Source: Paraburkholderia polaris | Lineage (GTDB): Bacteria; Pseudomonadota; Gammaproteobacteria; Burkholderiales; Burkholderiaceae | DNA: 64,000 nucleotides | NCBI RefSeq assembly: GCF_012927345.1 | Contig: NZ_JABBGJ010000010.1 | Span: 1-64,000 of the forward strand | Direction: 5' to 3' | Part shown: piece after piece, positions 9,296 to 17,907 of the stretch | Layout: each line of letters begins with the position of its first letter | Numbering within the stretch: position 1 is the stretch's first letter | Notes under the pieces: generated by a model | Told to the model about the DNA's origin: nothing | Seen by the model: only the letters and a program-made list of their open reading frames with translations | The model's database searches: none | Program-made: the position numbers and the translations under genes

Positions 9296-9314
9296 TTGAG
9301 AATAGCTATCATTA
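9296..9314. promoter_or_regulatory. Fur-box-like operator in the divergent intergenic region
   Basis: TTGAGAATAGCTATCATTA resembles the 19-bp Fur consensus (GATAATGATAATCATTATC), keeping the GAAT...ATCATT core. It lies about 200 bp upstream of the PepSY gene and about 115 bp upstream of the transglutaminase-like gene, so either could be controlled. The remaining divergent region (9093-9430) shows no ORF. Recognition is by eye, not by matrix score. Confidence 0.55.
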
Positions 9315-9430
9315 CATAATTAGGGCATTTGCTCAATCGCAAAGCGCGGTATCCGCTTGACATCCGGGCGGCGCAAACCGACTCTAACTGGCGATCCCGT
9401 CAACGTTGCCGTTCCGGATACCTGCCTGCC

Positions 9431-11332
9431 ATGCGCCTCGCCTCTTGGGTCTGTCTTGCTTCTCTCGGCTGGCTTGCGTGCACCCACGCCGCGAGCGCGA
9501 ACATCGCAACCAAACTGGACGATCCTTATACCAACGAAGGTGAAACGCAGACCTTCACCGTCAATGCCGACGGCTCCTTTTCGAAGCTCGATTCGATGAC
9601 GCTGCACGTGAACAACGAGGCAGGCGTCGCGCGGGTGGCGCAGCAATACGTCTGGTTCAACCGCAATATCGCGGACGTGCAGATCCTCGAGGCGTATACG
9701 ACCACCGCCGATGGCGTGCGTCACGACGTGCAGCCCGAGCAGATCCGCGACGTGCAGGAGGCCCGCTCGTTCGACGCGCCGATGTTTCAGGACATCCAGG
9801 AAAAGGTGATCGTGTTCCCCGCCGTCGAGCCCGGCGCGCGCGTGCACCTCACCTATCGGAAGACGCAAAAGCAGCCGATCGTGCCGGGCGAGTTCAGCGA
9901 CTTCACGCCGCCCGATCTCGCGCCGACCCACAACTTTCACCTCATCTACGACCTGCCCGCAGACAAGCCGCTCTATGCCGATGCACGCGGCTTCACCACA
10001 CTGCAACCGGTCACGCGCGACGGCCGCACACGCTACGAATATCGTTACGACAAGGCGCATTTCAGCCGGCTCGAGCGCGGCTCGATTGCGTACGTGTCGT
10101 ATGGCGACCGGCTGATGGTCTCGACCTTTCCGGACTACGCCGCTTTCGCCGCCAGCTACAAGGCGTCCGCCGCCGACCCGAGCACGCGCGACGGCGCCGT
10201 CACGCGTCTCGCGCAAAACCTCACCGCGCGTGACCACACCCCGCGCGACAAAGCCAAGACGCTGTACGACTGGGTGCGCCGCAACGTCCGCTATGTGGCG
10301 ATCTATGTCGGGCGCGGCTCGGTGGTGCCGCACAGCGCAAGCGCGATCCTCGCGAACCGCTACGGCGACTGCAAGGATCACGTGGCGCTATATGGCGCGC
10401 TGCTCGACGCGGTCGGCATCCGCAATGAGCCGGCTTTGATCAGCAGCGGCTCGATCTATACGCTGCCCAGCGTGCCGGGCTACGGCGTCATCAATCACGC
10501 CATCACGTGGCTGCCCGATTTGCAGCAATACGCCGACTCGACGGCGTCGAATGTTGAATTCGGTTTTTTGCCGTCGTCCGATATGGACCGGCCCACCGTC
10601 CTCGTCAATCAGGGGGTGGTTGCGCAAACGCCGGCCACGGAGTTGACGACGCGCAGCACCGACCTGTCGATCAAGGTCGAACCGGATGGCTCGGCGAGCT
10701 TCACGTATCGGCTGGAAGCCTCGGGTGCGACAGCCGAACAGGCGCGCGCGATGTTGCGCACGCAGACGCCCGCGCAACGCGAGGACTCGATCCAGGCGGA
10801 ACTGCGCAGCGCCAACCTGCGCGGCACCGCCACGCTAACCACCAGCGACCTCAGCGTTGCCGACGGCCCGCTGACGATCACGATGAAAGGCACGCTCGAA
10901 AGTCTGGTGGTGCCGGGCGCAGCGGCATCGATTCCGGCGCTGACAAGTCTGGCCGGCGGCTTCGAAGCGGACACCCGCTATTGGCTTGGCGAACGGCAGC
11001 GCACGCAGCCGTTCATTTGCCACAACCTGGCGTTGCATGAACGCGCGCGCATTGAATTACCCGCGAATTTCCACGTGCTCGAGATGCCGGAAGCGAAACG
11101 AACCGAGGACCGCTTCGTCGATTTTCAGTCGCAATACACGTTCGATCCGCTCAGCAACGTGGTGACGATGGCGCGCGACGGCGCCACCCATTTCGACAGC
11201 GAGGTCTGCACACCCGACGATTTCGTGCAGATGCGTCCCGCGATCGAAGCGATCGGACGAGACGTGCGCGCCGAAGTGATCGTCAAATCGACGCTGGTGG
11301 AATCGTCGAGCGTGGCGTCGCAGGCGCCTTGA
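9431..11332 (+). CDS. DUF3857 and transglutaminase-like domain protein, exported
   Basis: This protein has 633 aa from the ATG at 9431, which opens a signal peptide (MRLASWVCLASLGWLAC, cleavage likely after AASA). The frame is open to 9329, but that would bury the signal sequence. Residues of about 30-230 form the DUF3857 domain. A transglutaminase/papain-like domain follows, with the catalytic cysteine in NRYGDCKDH, a histidine in VINHAITW and an aspartate in LPDLQQYAD. The C-terminal third is beta-rich. Family members are periplasmic or secreted and their biochemical role is largely unknown; the triad suggests acyl transfer or cysteine hydrolysis. It stands alone, with a strong palindrome directly after the stop. 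Confidence 0.82.
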   Translation: MRLASWVCLASLGWLACTHAASANIATKLDDPYTNEGETQTFTVNADGSFSKLDSMTLHVNNEAGVARVAQQYVWFNRNIADVQILEAYTTTADGVRHDVQPEQIRDVQEARSFDAPMFQDIQEKVIVFPAVEPGARVHLTYRKTQKQPIVPGEFSDFTPPDLAPTHNFHLIYDLPADKPLYADARGFTTLQPVTRDGRTRYEYRYDKAHFSRLERGSIAYVSYGDRLMVSTFPDYAAFAASYKASAADPSTRDGAVTRLAQNLTARDHTPRDKAKTLYDWVRRNVRYVAIYVGRGSVVPHSASAILANRYGDCKDHVALYGALLDAVGIRNEPALISSGSIYTLPSVPGYGVINHAITWLPDLQQYADSTASNVEFGFLPSSDMDRPTVLVNQGVVAQTPATELTTRSTDLSIKVEPDGSASFTYRLEASGATAEQARAMLRTQTPAQREDSIQAELRSANLRGTATLTTSDLSVADGPLTITMKGTLESLVVPGAAASIPALTSLAGGFEADTRYWLGERQRTQPFICHNLALHERARIELPANFHVLEMPEAKRTEDRFVDFQSQYTFDPLSNVVTMARDGATHFDSEVCTPDDFVQMRPAIEAIGRDVRAEVIVKSTLVESSSVASQAP

Positions 11333-11338
11333 AACACC

Positions 11339-11370
11339 GTAGAGGTGCCGCAGATCTGCGGCACCTCTAC
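11339..11370. terminator. Perfect 32-bp palindrome between convergent genes, likely bidirectional terminator
   Basis: The 16-base arm GTAGAGGTGCCGCAGA is followed immediately by its exact reverse complement, beginning 7 bp after the stop of the transglutaminase-like gene. A short CTTTT follows at 11375-11379 on the plus strand. The gene on the other side (11454-12482) converges on it. The T-run is weak for a textbook intrinsic terminator, but position and symmetry support one. Confidence 0.65.
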
Positions 11371-11453
11371 CTACCTTTTAGCGCAACCGCCAGACGAATT
11401 GCCGCCGCATGACCTGCTGCCCTGGAACGGCACACGCATGGAACCGCGCTCGC

Positions 11454-12482
11454 TCAAACCGGCCAGAGCGGTCCTTCCTGCATCGCGCCGAGCTGCTCGC
11501 GCAGTTCGAGGATGCGGTCTTCCCAATAGCGCTGCGTGTTGAACCACGGAAACGCCGCCGGAAACGCCGGGTCGTCCCAGCGGCGCGCAAGCCACGCCTG
11601 GTAGTGAATCAGCCGCAACGTGCGCAACGCTTCGACGAGATACAGTTCGCGCGGCTCGAAGTCGCAGAAGTCTTCGTAACCGGCGAGCAGATCCGCCAGC
11701 GCACGCGAAGCCTCGACGCGATCGCCCGGCAGCAGCAGCCACAAATCCTGCACCGCCGGACCCATGCGGCTATCGTCGAAGTCGACGAAATGCGGGCCCG
11801 CGTCGGTCCACAACACATTGCTCGGATGACAATCGCCGTGCATTCGCAACATGCGAATATCGCCGGCACGCTCGAAGGCGCGTTCGACGCCTTCAAGCGC
11901 GAGATTTACCACGGCTTGCCACGCGGGCCGCACGTCGTCGGGCACGAAGTGGTGTGACAGCAGGAAGTCGCGCGGCTCGTAGCCGAACGTGTTGATGTCG
12001 AGTGTGGGACGCTCGGTGTAGTTCTGTGTCTGCCCAACCGCATGGATGCGGCCGATAAAACGCCCCAGCCATTCGAGCGTATCGCGCCGGTCCAGATCAG
12101 GCGCGCGGCCGCCGCGGCGTTCGAAGATCGAGAAACGGAAACCGCCGAAGGTATGCAGCGTGCGGCCTTCAAAAACACGCGCGGGCACCACCGGAATTTC
12201 GCGCGCGGCGAGATCGGCGACAAAAGCGTGTTCTTCGAGAATGGCGGCGTCGGTCCAACGCTCGGGACGGTAGAACTTGGCGACCACCGGCGGACCGTCT
12301 TCCACGCCGACCTGGTACACGCGGTTCTCGTAGCTGTTGAGCGGCAGCATGCGGCCGTCGGTGTACACACCGACGCTGCTGAGCACGCTGTCGAGCGCGT
12401 CGAGCACGATTTCCGGCTTGAGCCGGGCGAAAGGCACGGCGCTATCGGCGCCGTCCTGTGGGTCGAAATTGTCGTCGTTCAT
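11454..12482 (-). CDS. srkA: Stress response kinase A (YihE/RdoA family Ser/Thr kinase)
   Basis: This 342-aa kinase has the choline-kinase-like fold. The N-lobe has NRVYQVGVEDGPPVVAKFYRP, whose AKFYR lysine binds ATP. The catalytic loop is RMHGDCHPSNVLW (HGD with D and N), and the metal-binding motif is VDFDD. In E. coli SrkA (YihE/RdoA) counters stress-induced programmed death, is Cpx-regulated and sits next to dsbA; here no dsbA is adjacent. Length and motifs match the family throughout. The C-terminal W-rich region (WFNTQRYWEDRILELREQL) is also characteristic. Confidence 0.9.
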   Translation of the reverse strand: MNDDNFDPQDGADSAVPFARLKPEIVLDALDSVLSSVGVYTDGRMLPLNSYENRVYQVGVEDGPPVVAKFYRPERWTDAAILEEHAFVADLAAREIPVVPARVFEGRTLHTFGGFRFSIFERRGGRAPDLDRRDTLEWLGRFIGRIHAVGQTQNYTERPTLDINTFGYEPRDFLLSHHFVPDDVRPAWQAVVNLALEGVERAFERAGDIRMLRMHGDCHPSNVLWTDAGPHFVDFDDSRMGPAVQDLWLLLPGDRVEASRALADLLAGYEDFCDFEPRELYLVEALRTLRLIHYQAWLARRWDDPAFPAAFPWFNTQRYWEDRILELREQLGAMQEGPLWPV

Positions 12483-12581
12483 GTCCGCATTGTGCGCCGC
12501 GCCGCCGTCAAAGACGAGGGCGTCGGCTCACCCTGCGGTTTACTGCCACCTGCAACCACATGAAGCGGACTCAAACCAGCG

Positions 12582-12794
12582 TCAATGCACCTGTGCGCTC
12601 GACGGGCGCACCTGCTCGCCCGTATCGATCAGATCTTCAAGGAAAAAGGGTTCAGTATTCAAATGCTCGGAAGTGCCGGGCTCGCCGGCATACCAAGCCA
12701 CCATAGCCATATCGCCAAGAATGCGCATGACGATCCCGCGTGCGCCTTGCGGCACGGCGATATGCACCGATCGGACAATGGAACCGATTTGCAT
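12582..12794 (-). CDS. Small hypothetical protein, 70 aa
   Basis: I do not recognise the family. The protein looks genuine. It has a GGGGAAAC ribosome-binding site 5-12 bases before its ATG, a balanced composition unlike the arginine-rich shadow frames around it, and a plausible small beta-rich domain (VHIAVPQGARGIVMRILGDM, then MVAWYAGEPGTSEHL). No signal peptide, membrane segment or metal site is evident. It lies alone between the srkA gene, same strand and 100 bp downstream, and the RND operon, so context gives no function. Confidence 0.6.
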   Translation of the reverse strand: MQIGSIVRSVHIAVPQGARGIVMRILGDMAMVAWYAGEPGTSEHLNTEPFFLEDLIDTGEQVRPSSAQVH

Positions 12795-13087
12795 GAAGTT
12801 TCCCCGTTTCTCCCATAGCCGGCTTTATGGATTCCGCGCCGGTCAAGGTGATGATAAAAGCGCCGCTTCGCCAATAACGTTGCGTACGCACCCAATCTGC
12901 TGCGCGTAAGACGCGTGAGAGGTTCGAGTCATTGTTCCCGTTTCGCGGGGCCATGGAAAGCGCGAACTCAAGGCTGTTCACCCGTCGTTTCGCCCTATTC
13001 CCATTACAGCGCGCCGGGCCGATGATCTGGACGTAACGCGTCGTAACGAGACCATCATAAACCCAGCCGGGGCGATATATCAAAATC
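12795..13087. other. Intergenic spacer before the RND efflux operon
   Basis: No gene or clear promoter pair is visible here. The stretch includes the leader of the 70-aa gene on the minus strand and a GTAACG direct repeat (CGTAACGCGTCGTAACG, near 13032-13050) that could be an operator. A regulator gene for the efflux pump is not present in this window. Confidence 0.35.
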
Positions 13088-13207
13088 ATGCACCGCCATA
13101 ACGACCCTCTTAATCCGCCCGTTGGGGCCGCCGGCCTGCGTCGCGGCTTGCTCGACAGCTGCCGCGCGTGCAATGCCGCCGGCTACAGCTTTCATCGACC
13201 TCACTAG
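13088..13207 (+). CDS. Candidate 39-codon upstream ORF coupled to the RND permease
   Basis: An ATG at 13088 opens a 39-aa reading frame (begins MHRHNDPLNPPVGAAG, contains DSCRACNAAGY with a CxxC) and stops at TAG 13205-13207, two bases before the permease ATG. The permease has no ribosome-binding site of its own, so termination-reinitiation from this ORF would explain its translation. Its own ribosome-binding site (CCGGGGCG) is weak. Coding status is unproven. Confidence 0.35.
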   Translation: MHRHNDPLNPPVGAAGLRRGLLDSCRACNAAGYSFHRPH

Positions 13208-13209
13208 TC

Positions 13210-16200
13210 ATGTGGATCGTTCGTCTGGCGCTGCGGCGCCCTTATACCTTCGTCGTGCTGGCCCTGCTTTTGCTGATCGTCGGTCCGATGACGATCCTGC
13301 GCACGCCGACCGACATCTTCCCAAATATCGACATTCCGGTGCTGTCGGTGATCTGGTCGTACAACGGCCTGCCCGCCGACGAAATGGAAAAGCGCATCGT
13401 GCTCAACTACGAGCGCGGGCTGTCGACCGCGGTCAACGATATCGAGCATACGGAGTCGACTTCGCTGAACGGCATCGCGGTGATCAAGATCTTTTTTCAG
13501 CCGCACGCGAATATCGATGAAGCGCTCGCCGAAGTCACCGCGCTGTCACAGACACAATTGCGCTCGTTGCCGCCGGGCATCACGCCGCCGAATATCCTGC
13601 GCTACAACGCTTCGACGGTGCCGATCCTGCGCCTCGCGCTGTCTTCCGCGTCGCTCACCGAGCAGGAGCTGTTCGACTTCGGCAACAACTTCCTGAAAAC
13701 GCAGCTTGCCACCGTGCCCGGCGCCTCTGCGCCGTTGCCATACGGCGGCAAACAGCGGCAAATCATGGTGGATATCGATTCGCGCAAGCTGCAGGAGCGC
13801 AATCTGTCGCCGATGGACGTGGTCAACGCGGTCAGCGCACAAAATCTGATCTTGCCCTCGGGCACCGCGAAAATCGGTTCGACGGAATATTCGGTGGAGA
13901 TGAACGGCAGTCCGGATTCGCTCGCGGGCCTCAATAACATTCCGATCAAATCCACCGCTAACGGCACCGTCTATATCCGCGACGTCGCTCATGTGCGCGA
14001 CGGCTTCCAGCCGCAAACCAACATCGTGCGCGTGAACGGCCAGCGCGCCGCCTTGCTGACCATCAATAAAAGCGGCAACACGTCCACGCTCGAAATCGTC
14101 GACCGCATCAAGAAAATGATGCCGACGCTGCGCAATCTCGTGCCGGCTTCGCTGAATATCGATCCGGTCGCTGATCAGTCGCTGTTCGTGCGCGCCTCCG
14201 TGCAGGGCGTGCTGCGCGAGGCGCTGATCGCCGCATGCCTGACTGGCCTGATGATTCTGCTGTTCCTCGGCAACTGGCGCGCGACGCTGATCATCGCCGT
14301 GTCGATTCCGCTGTCGATGATCACCTCGATCATTGCGCTGTCCATGCTTGGCGAAACCATCAACATCATGACGTTGGGCGGGCTCGCACTCGCGGTCGGC
14401 ATTCTGGTCGACGACGCGACCGTCGCAATTGAAAACATCAGCCACCAACTCGAACAAGGCAAGACGCTGGAGCAGGCGATTCTCGACGGCGCACACCAGA
14501 TCGCGATTCCGACGCTGGTCTCGACTTTATCGATCTGCATCGTGTTCGTGCCGATGTTTCTGTTGACGGGCGTCGCGCACTATCTGTTCATTCCGCTCGC
14601 CGAAGCGGTGGTGTTCGCGATGCTGGCCTCGTATTTCTTCTCGCGCACGCTCGTGCCGACAATGGCGAAATACCTGCTGCGCCATCACCACAAGCCGGCG
14701 GACCTGCATCACGCGCCCGAGCAAACGCGCAATCCGTTCATGCGCGCGCACTATGCCTTCGAGCGCGGCTTCGCACGTTTTCGCGAGCGCTATCGCGTGT
14801 TTCTCGAAGCGCGGGTTGCGCGGCCGGGTCTGTTCGTGACGTTGTTTCTCGTCTGCTGTGGCGCGTCGATGCTGCTGATGCCGTTTCTCGGCCGTGACTT
14901 TTTCCCGCAGGTCGATGCCGGCACCATCGCGTTGCATCTGCGCGCGAAAACAGGCATGCGGGTCGAGGAAACCGCGGTAGTCACCGACCGGGTCGATACG
15001 CGGATTCGTCAGTTGATACCGCCGGGCGAGTTGCATTCGCTCATCGACAATATCGGCCTGCCGGTCTCGGGCATCAACCTCTCGTACAGCAACACCGGCA
15101 CGATCGGCACCTCGGATTCGGACGTACTCATCACGCTGAATCCCGATCATCATCCGAGCGCGGACTACGTGCGCACCCTGCGCCGAACGCTCACCGATGA
15201 ATTCCCCGGCGTGCAGTTCGCCTTCCTGCCCGCGGATATCGTCAGTCAGACGCTCAACTTCGGCATGCCGTCGCCGATCGACATTCAGATCGTCGGGCGC
15301 GACGTGGCTGGCAATCGCGCCTTCGCCGCGCAGTTGCTGAATCGCCTGCGCACGGTGCCGGGTCTTGCCGACGCACGCATCCAGCAGCCCGCGGATTTGC
15401 CGCGCATCTTTATCGACGTGGACCGCACGCGCGCGCAGCAAGCAGGCTTCTCGCAACGCGACATCGCGAGCGATCTGCTGATTACGCTGTCCGGCAGCCA
15501 GCAGACCACGCCGACGTTCTGGCTCAACCCGCGCAACGGCGTCAGCTATAACGTAATCACGGAAGCGCCCCAATACACGATCGATTCGTTGCAATCGCTC
15601 GCGAACATTCCGCTGAATGCTAACGGCCGCAGCAATATCCTCGGCTCGCTCGCCACGATGAAACGCGAAGCCGGCAACGCGGTGCTCACGCACTACAACG
15701 CACAAACCACTATCGACATTTTCGGCACCGCCGACGGCCGCGATCTCGGCGGCGTATCCGACGACATCAGCAAGATCATCGACGACGCCAAAGCCGATCT
15801 TCCCAAAAGCTCCGCTATCGAAGTGCGCGGTCAGGTGCAGACGATGAACGATTCGTTCTCGGGTCTCTTCGCCGGTCTCGTGTTCGCGATCCTGCTGGTG
15901 TATCTACTGATCGTGGTGAATTTCCAGTCGTGGCTCGATCCCTTCATCATCATCACGGCGCTGCCGGGCGCGCTCGCGGGCATCGTGTGGATGCTGTTTC
16001 TCACGCACACCACGCTGTCGATTCCGGCCCTGACCGGCGCGATCATGTGTATCGGCATCGCCACCGCGAACTCGATTCTCGTGATCAGCTTTGCACGCGA
16101 ACAGTTGCTCGAACACGGCGACGCGACGCGCGCGGCGATCGAAGCGGGCTTCACGCGTTTCCGTCCGGTGCTGATGACGGCGCTCGCAATGGTGATCGGC

Positions 16201-16392
16201 ATGGTGCCGATGGCGATCGGTCTCGGCGAAGGCGGCGAGCAGAATGCGCCGCTCGGGCGCGCGGTGATCGGCGGTTTGACGGTCGGCACGTTGGCTACGC
16301 TGATCTTCGTGCCCGTCGTGTTTTCGATGATCTACCGGCGGCTCGCGGCACGGCGTCAGCGGGCGGCCGAGCATGTGGTGCAAAAGCCATGA
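13210..16392 (+). CDS. RND efflux transporter permease (HAE-1/AcrB-type)
   Basis: This is an inner-membrane proton-driven pump subunit of 1060 aa, the normal size for 12 membrane helices with two large periplasmic loops. The N-terminal helix (VRLALRRPYTFVVLALLLLI) is followed by the family motif TPTDIFPNIDIPVLSVIWSYNGL. The essential paired aspartates of helix 4 are in AVGILVDDATVAIENI. Duplicated architecture is seen again near the C-terminus (GAIMCIGIATANSILVISFA, GLGEGGEQNAPLGRAVIGG). The start at 13210 matches homologues (MWIVRLALRRPY); an in-frame ATG at 13168 would add 14 unconserved residues. It is followed by adaptor and outer-membrane genes, so the pump is complete. Substrates cannot be inferred. 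Confidence 0.94.
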   Translation: MWIVRLALRRPYTFVVLALLLLIVGPMTILRTPTDIFPNIDIPVLSVIWSYNGLPADEMEKRIVLNYERGLSTAVNDIEHTESTSLNGIAVIKIFFQPHANIDEALAEVTALSQTQLRSLPPGITPPNILRYNASTVPILRLALSSASLTEQELFDFGNNFLKTQLATVPGASAPLPYGGKQRQIMVDIDSRKLQERNLSPMDVVNAVSAQNLILPSGTAKIGSTEYSVEMNGSPDSLAGLNNIPIKSTANGTVYIRDVAHVRDGFQPQTNIVRVNGQRAALLTINKSGNTSTLEIVDRIKKMMPTLRNLVPASLNIDPVADQSLFVRASVQGVLREALIAACLTGLMILLFLGNWRATLIIAVSIPLSMITSIIALSMLGETINIMTLGGLALAVGILVDDATVAIENISHQLEQGKTLEQAILDGAHQIAIPTLVSTLSICIVFVPMFLLTGVAHYLFIPLAEAVVFAMLASYFFSRTLVPTMAKYLLRHHHKPADLHHAPEQTRNPFMRAHYAFERGFARFRERYRVFLEARVARPGLFVTLFLVCCGASMLLMPFLGRDFFPQVDAGTIALHLRAKTGMRVEETAVVTDRVDTRIRQLIPPGELHSLIDNIGLPVSGINLSYSNTGTIGTSDSDVLITLNPDHHPSADYVRTLRRTLTDEFPGVQFAFLPADIVSQTLNFGMPSPIDIQIVGRDVAGNRAFAAQLLNRLRTVPGLADARIQQPADLPRIFIDVDRTRAQQAGFSQRDIASDLLITLSGSQQTTPTFWLNPRNGVSYNVITEAPQYTIDSLQSLANIPLNANGRSNILGSLATMKREAGNAVLTHYNAQTTIDIFGTADGRDLGGVSDDISKIIDDAKADLPKSSAIEVRGQVQTMNDSFSGLFAGLVFAILLVYLLIVVNFQSWLDPFIIITALPGALAGIVWMLFLTHTTLSIPALTGAIMCIGIATANSILVISFAREQLLEHGDATRAAIEAGFTRFRPVLMTALAMVIGMVPMAIGLGEGGEQNAPLGRAVIGGLTVGTLATLIFVPVVFSMIYRRLAARRQRAAEHVVQKP

Positions 16393-16482
16393 CGATCAGC
16401 GCACAACACGCAGCACGAAACACGAAACACGAAACACGAGAGGCAGCGTTGACTGCCCAGGCATTCTGATAGGGGAAGGTTG

Positions 16483-17907
16483 ATGGAAGGAAAACGTCCA
16501 GGCGAATCCAACGCCACGCTCAATCCAGCGAAGGGCAAGCGCGCGCGCTGGGTCATCGTGGCGGTGGCCGTGGTGGTGGTCGTACTCGCGGCGCAAGGCA
16601 TCTGGTCGCGTCATGATGCGCATGCGGCACTCGAGCGCGACGCCGAGCACGCCAGCCAGACGAGCGTCGAGGTCGTGCGCCCGCAGAAGTCGACGGCGGG
16701 ACTCGACCTCGTGCTGCCCGGCAACGTGCAGGCGTTTCTCGACACGCCGATTTACGCACGCACCAACGGTTACCTGAAGAAGTGGTATGCGGACATCGGC
16801 GCGCACGTTAAGAACGGCCAGTTGCTCGCGGAAATCGACACGCCCGAAGTGGACGATCAACTGCGCGCCGCCCGCGCCGATCTCGCGAATGCGGACGCCA
16901 ACTATGCGCTCGCGAAAAGCACCGCCGACCGCTGGACTGAAATGCTGAAAAGCAAATCAGTCTCGAAACAGGAAACCGACGAGAAGGTCGGCGACATGCT
17001 GGCGAAGAAAGGCACGCTGGATGCCGCGCGCTTCAACGTGGCACGCCTGGAGAAAACGCAATCGTTCCAGAAGGTCTACGCGCCGTTCGACGGCATCGTG
17101 ACGGCTCGCAATGTCGACGTCGGCGCGCTGATCGATGCAGGGAGTTCAGGCGGACCGGCGAAGGAGTTGTTCCATGTCGCGCAGGCGGACAGATTGCGTG
17201 TGTATGTGAACGTGCCGCAGGCCAACGCGCAGCAGGTTCGTGCGCAGCAGACGGCGTTTCTGACGCTGACCGAGACGCCGTCGAAACACTATCCGGGCAT
17301 CGTCGCGCGCACTGCGGGCGCCGTCGATCCGCAACAACGGACCATGCTCGTCGAAGTCGATGTCGACAATCGCAACGGCGATCTGCTGCCGGGCGCGTAT
17401 GCGCAAGTGCATTTCGCTTTGGGTGCGGGCGCGGCGCCTTTTACGGTGCCCGGCAACGCGCTGCTGTTCCGGCCGGACGGCGTGAAAGTGGCCACCGTGG
17501 ATCCGCAGCACAAGGTGAAACTGCTGCCGGTTTCGCTCGGAACTGACTTCGGCACGCGCGTGGCGATCGCATCCGGCTTGCAGGGCAATGAGCAGGTGAT
17601 TCTGAACCCGCAGGATTCGGTCATCGATGGGGCGCCGGTGCGGATCGTGCCGGCAAAAGCGGGGGATGCGGCTGGGGCTTCTGGCGCGGCGGCAGGTGGT
17701 GAGGGTGCGGCGGGCGCTTCTGGAGCCGCGGCGGGAGGTGAGGGTGCGGCGGGCGCTTCTGGAGCAGCCGCGGGTGGTGAGGGTGCGGCGGGCGCTTCTG
17801 GAGCCGCGGCAGGTAGTGAGGGTGCGGCGGGCGCTTCTGGAGCAGCCGCGTCTGGCGCGCCTGCTGCGCGCGGCGCCAGTCTGCAAGCGGTGAGGGGTGA
17901 ACCGTGA
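16483..17907 (+). CDS. RND efflux periplasmic adaptor (membrane fusion protein) with repeat tail
   Basis: This 474-aa adaptor links the permease to the outer-membrane channel. It has one N-terminal membrane anchor (WVIVAVAVVVVVLAAQGIW, about residues 24-42) and then the lipoyl/hairpin/beta-barrel order of the HlyD/AcrA family, for example TNGYLKKWYADIGAHVKNGQ and the conserved KVYAPFDGIVTARNVDVGALI. ATG 16483 follows AGGGGAAGG; a TTG three bases earlier is less likely. The last 75 or so residues are a low-complexity tail built from a 13-residue repeat (GAAGASGAAAGGE and variants) encoded by a 39-bp tandem array, beyond the conserved fold. The stop overlaps the next gene by 4 bp. Confidence 0.92.
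   Translation: MEGKRPGESNATLNPAKGKRARWVIVAVAVVVVVLAAQGIWSRHDAHAALERDAEHASQTSVEVVRPQKSTAGLDLVLPGNVQAFLDTPIYARTNGYLKKWYADIGAHVKNGQLLAEIDTPEVDDQLRAARADLANADANYALAKSTADRWTEMLKSKSVSKQETDEKVGDMLAKKGTLDAARFNVARLEKTQSFQKVYAPFDGIVTARNVDVGALIDAGSSGGPAKELFHVAQADRLRVYVNVPQANAQQVRAQQTAFLTLTETPSKHYPGIVARTAGAVDPQQRTMLVEVDVDNRNGDLLPGAYAQVHFALGAGAAPFTVPGNALLFRPDGVKVATVDPQHKVKLLPVSLGTDFGTRVAIASGLQGNEQVILNPQDSVIDGAPVRIVPAKAGDAAGASGAAAGGEGAAGASGAAAGGEGAAGASGAAAGGEGAAGASGAAAGSEGAAGASGAAASGAPAARGASLQAVRGEP
17671..17856 (+). repeat. 39-bp in-frame tandem repeat in the adaptor gene
   Basis: Four near-identical 39-bp units begin at 17701, 17740, 17779 and 17818 (each opening GAGGGTGCGGCGGGCGCTTC), preceded by a degenerate unit from 17671. 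Because 39 is a multiple of 3, changes in copy number would keep the frame and lengthen or shorten the Ala/Gly/Ser tail. Confidence 0.92.

Noticed and set aside
17671..17856. Possible CRISPR array
   Set aside because: The repeats are directly tandem with no spacers and lie in frame inside a gene.
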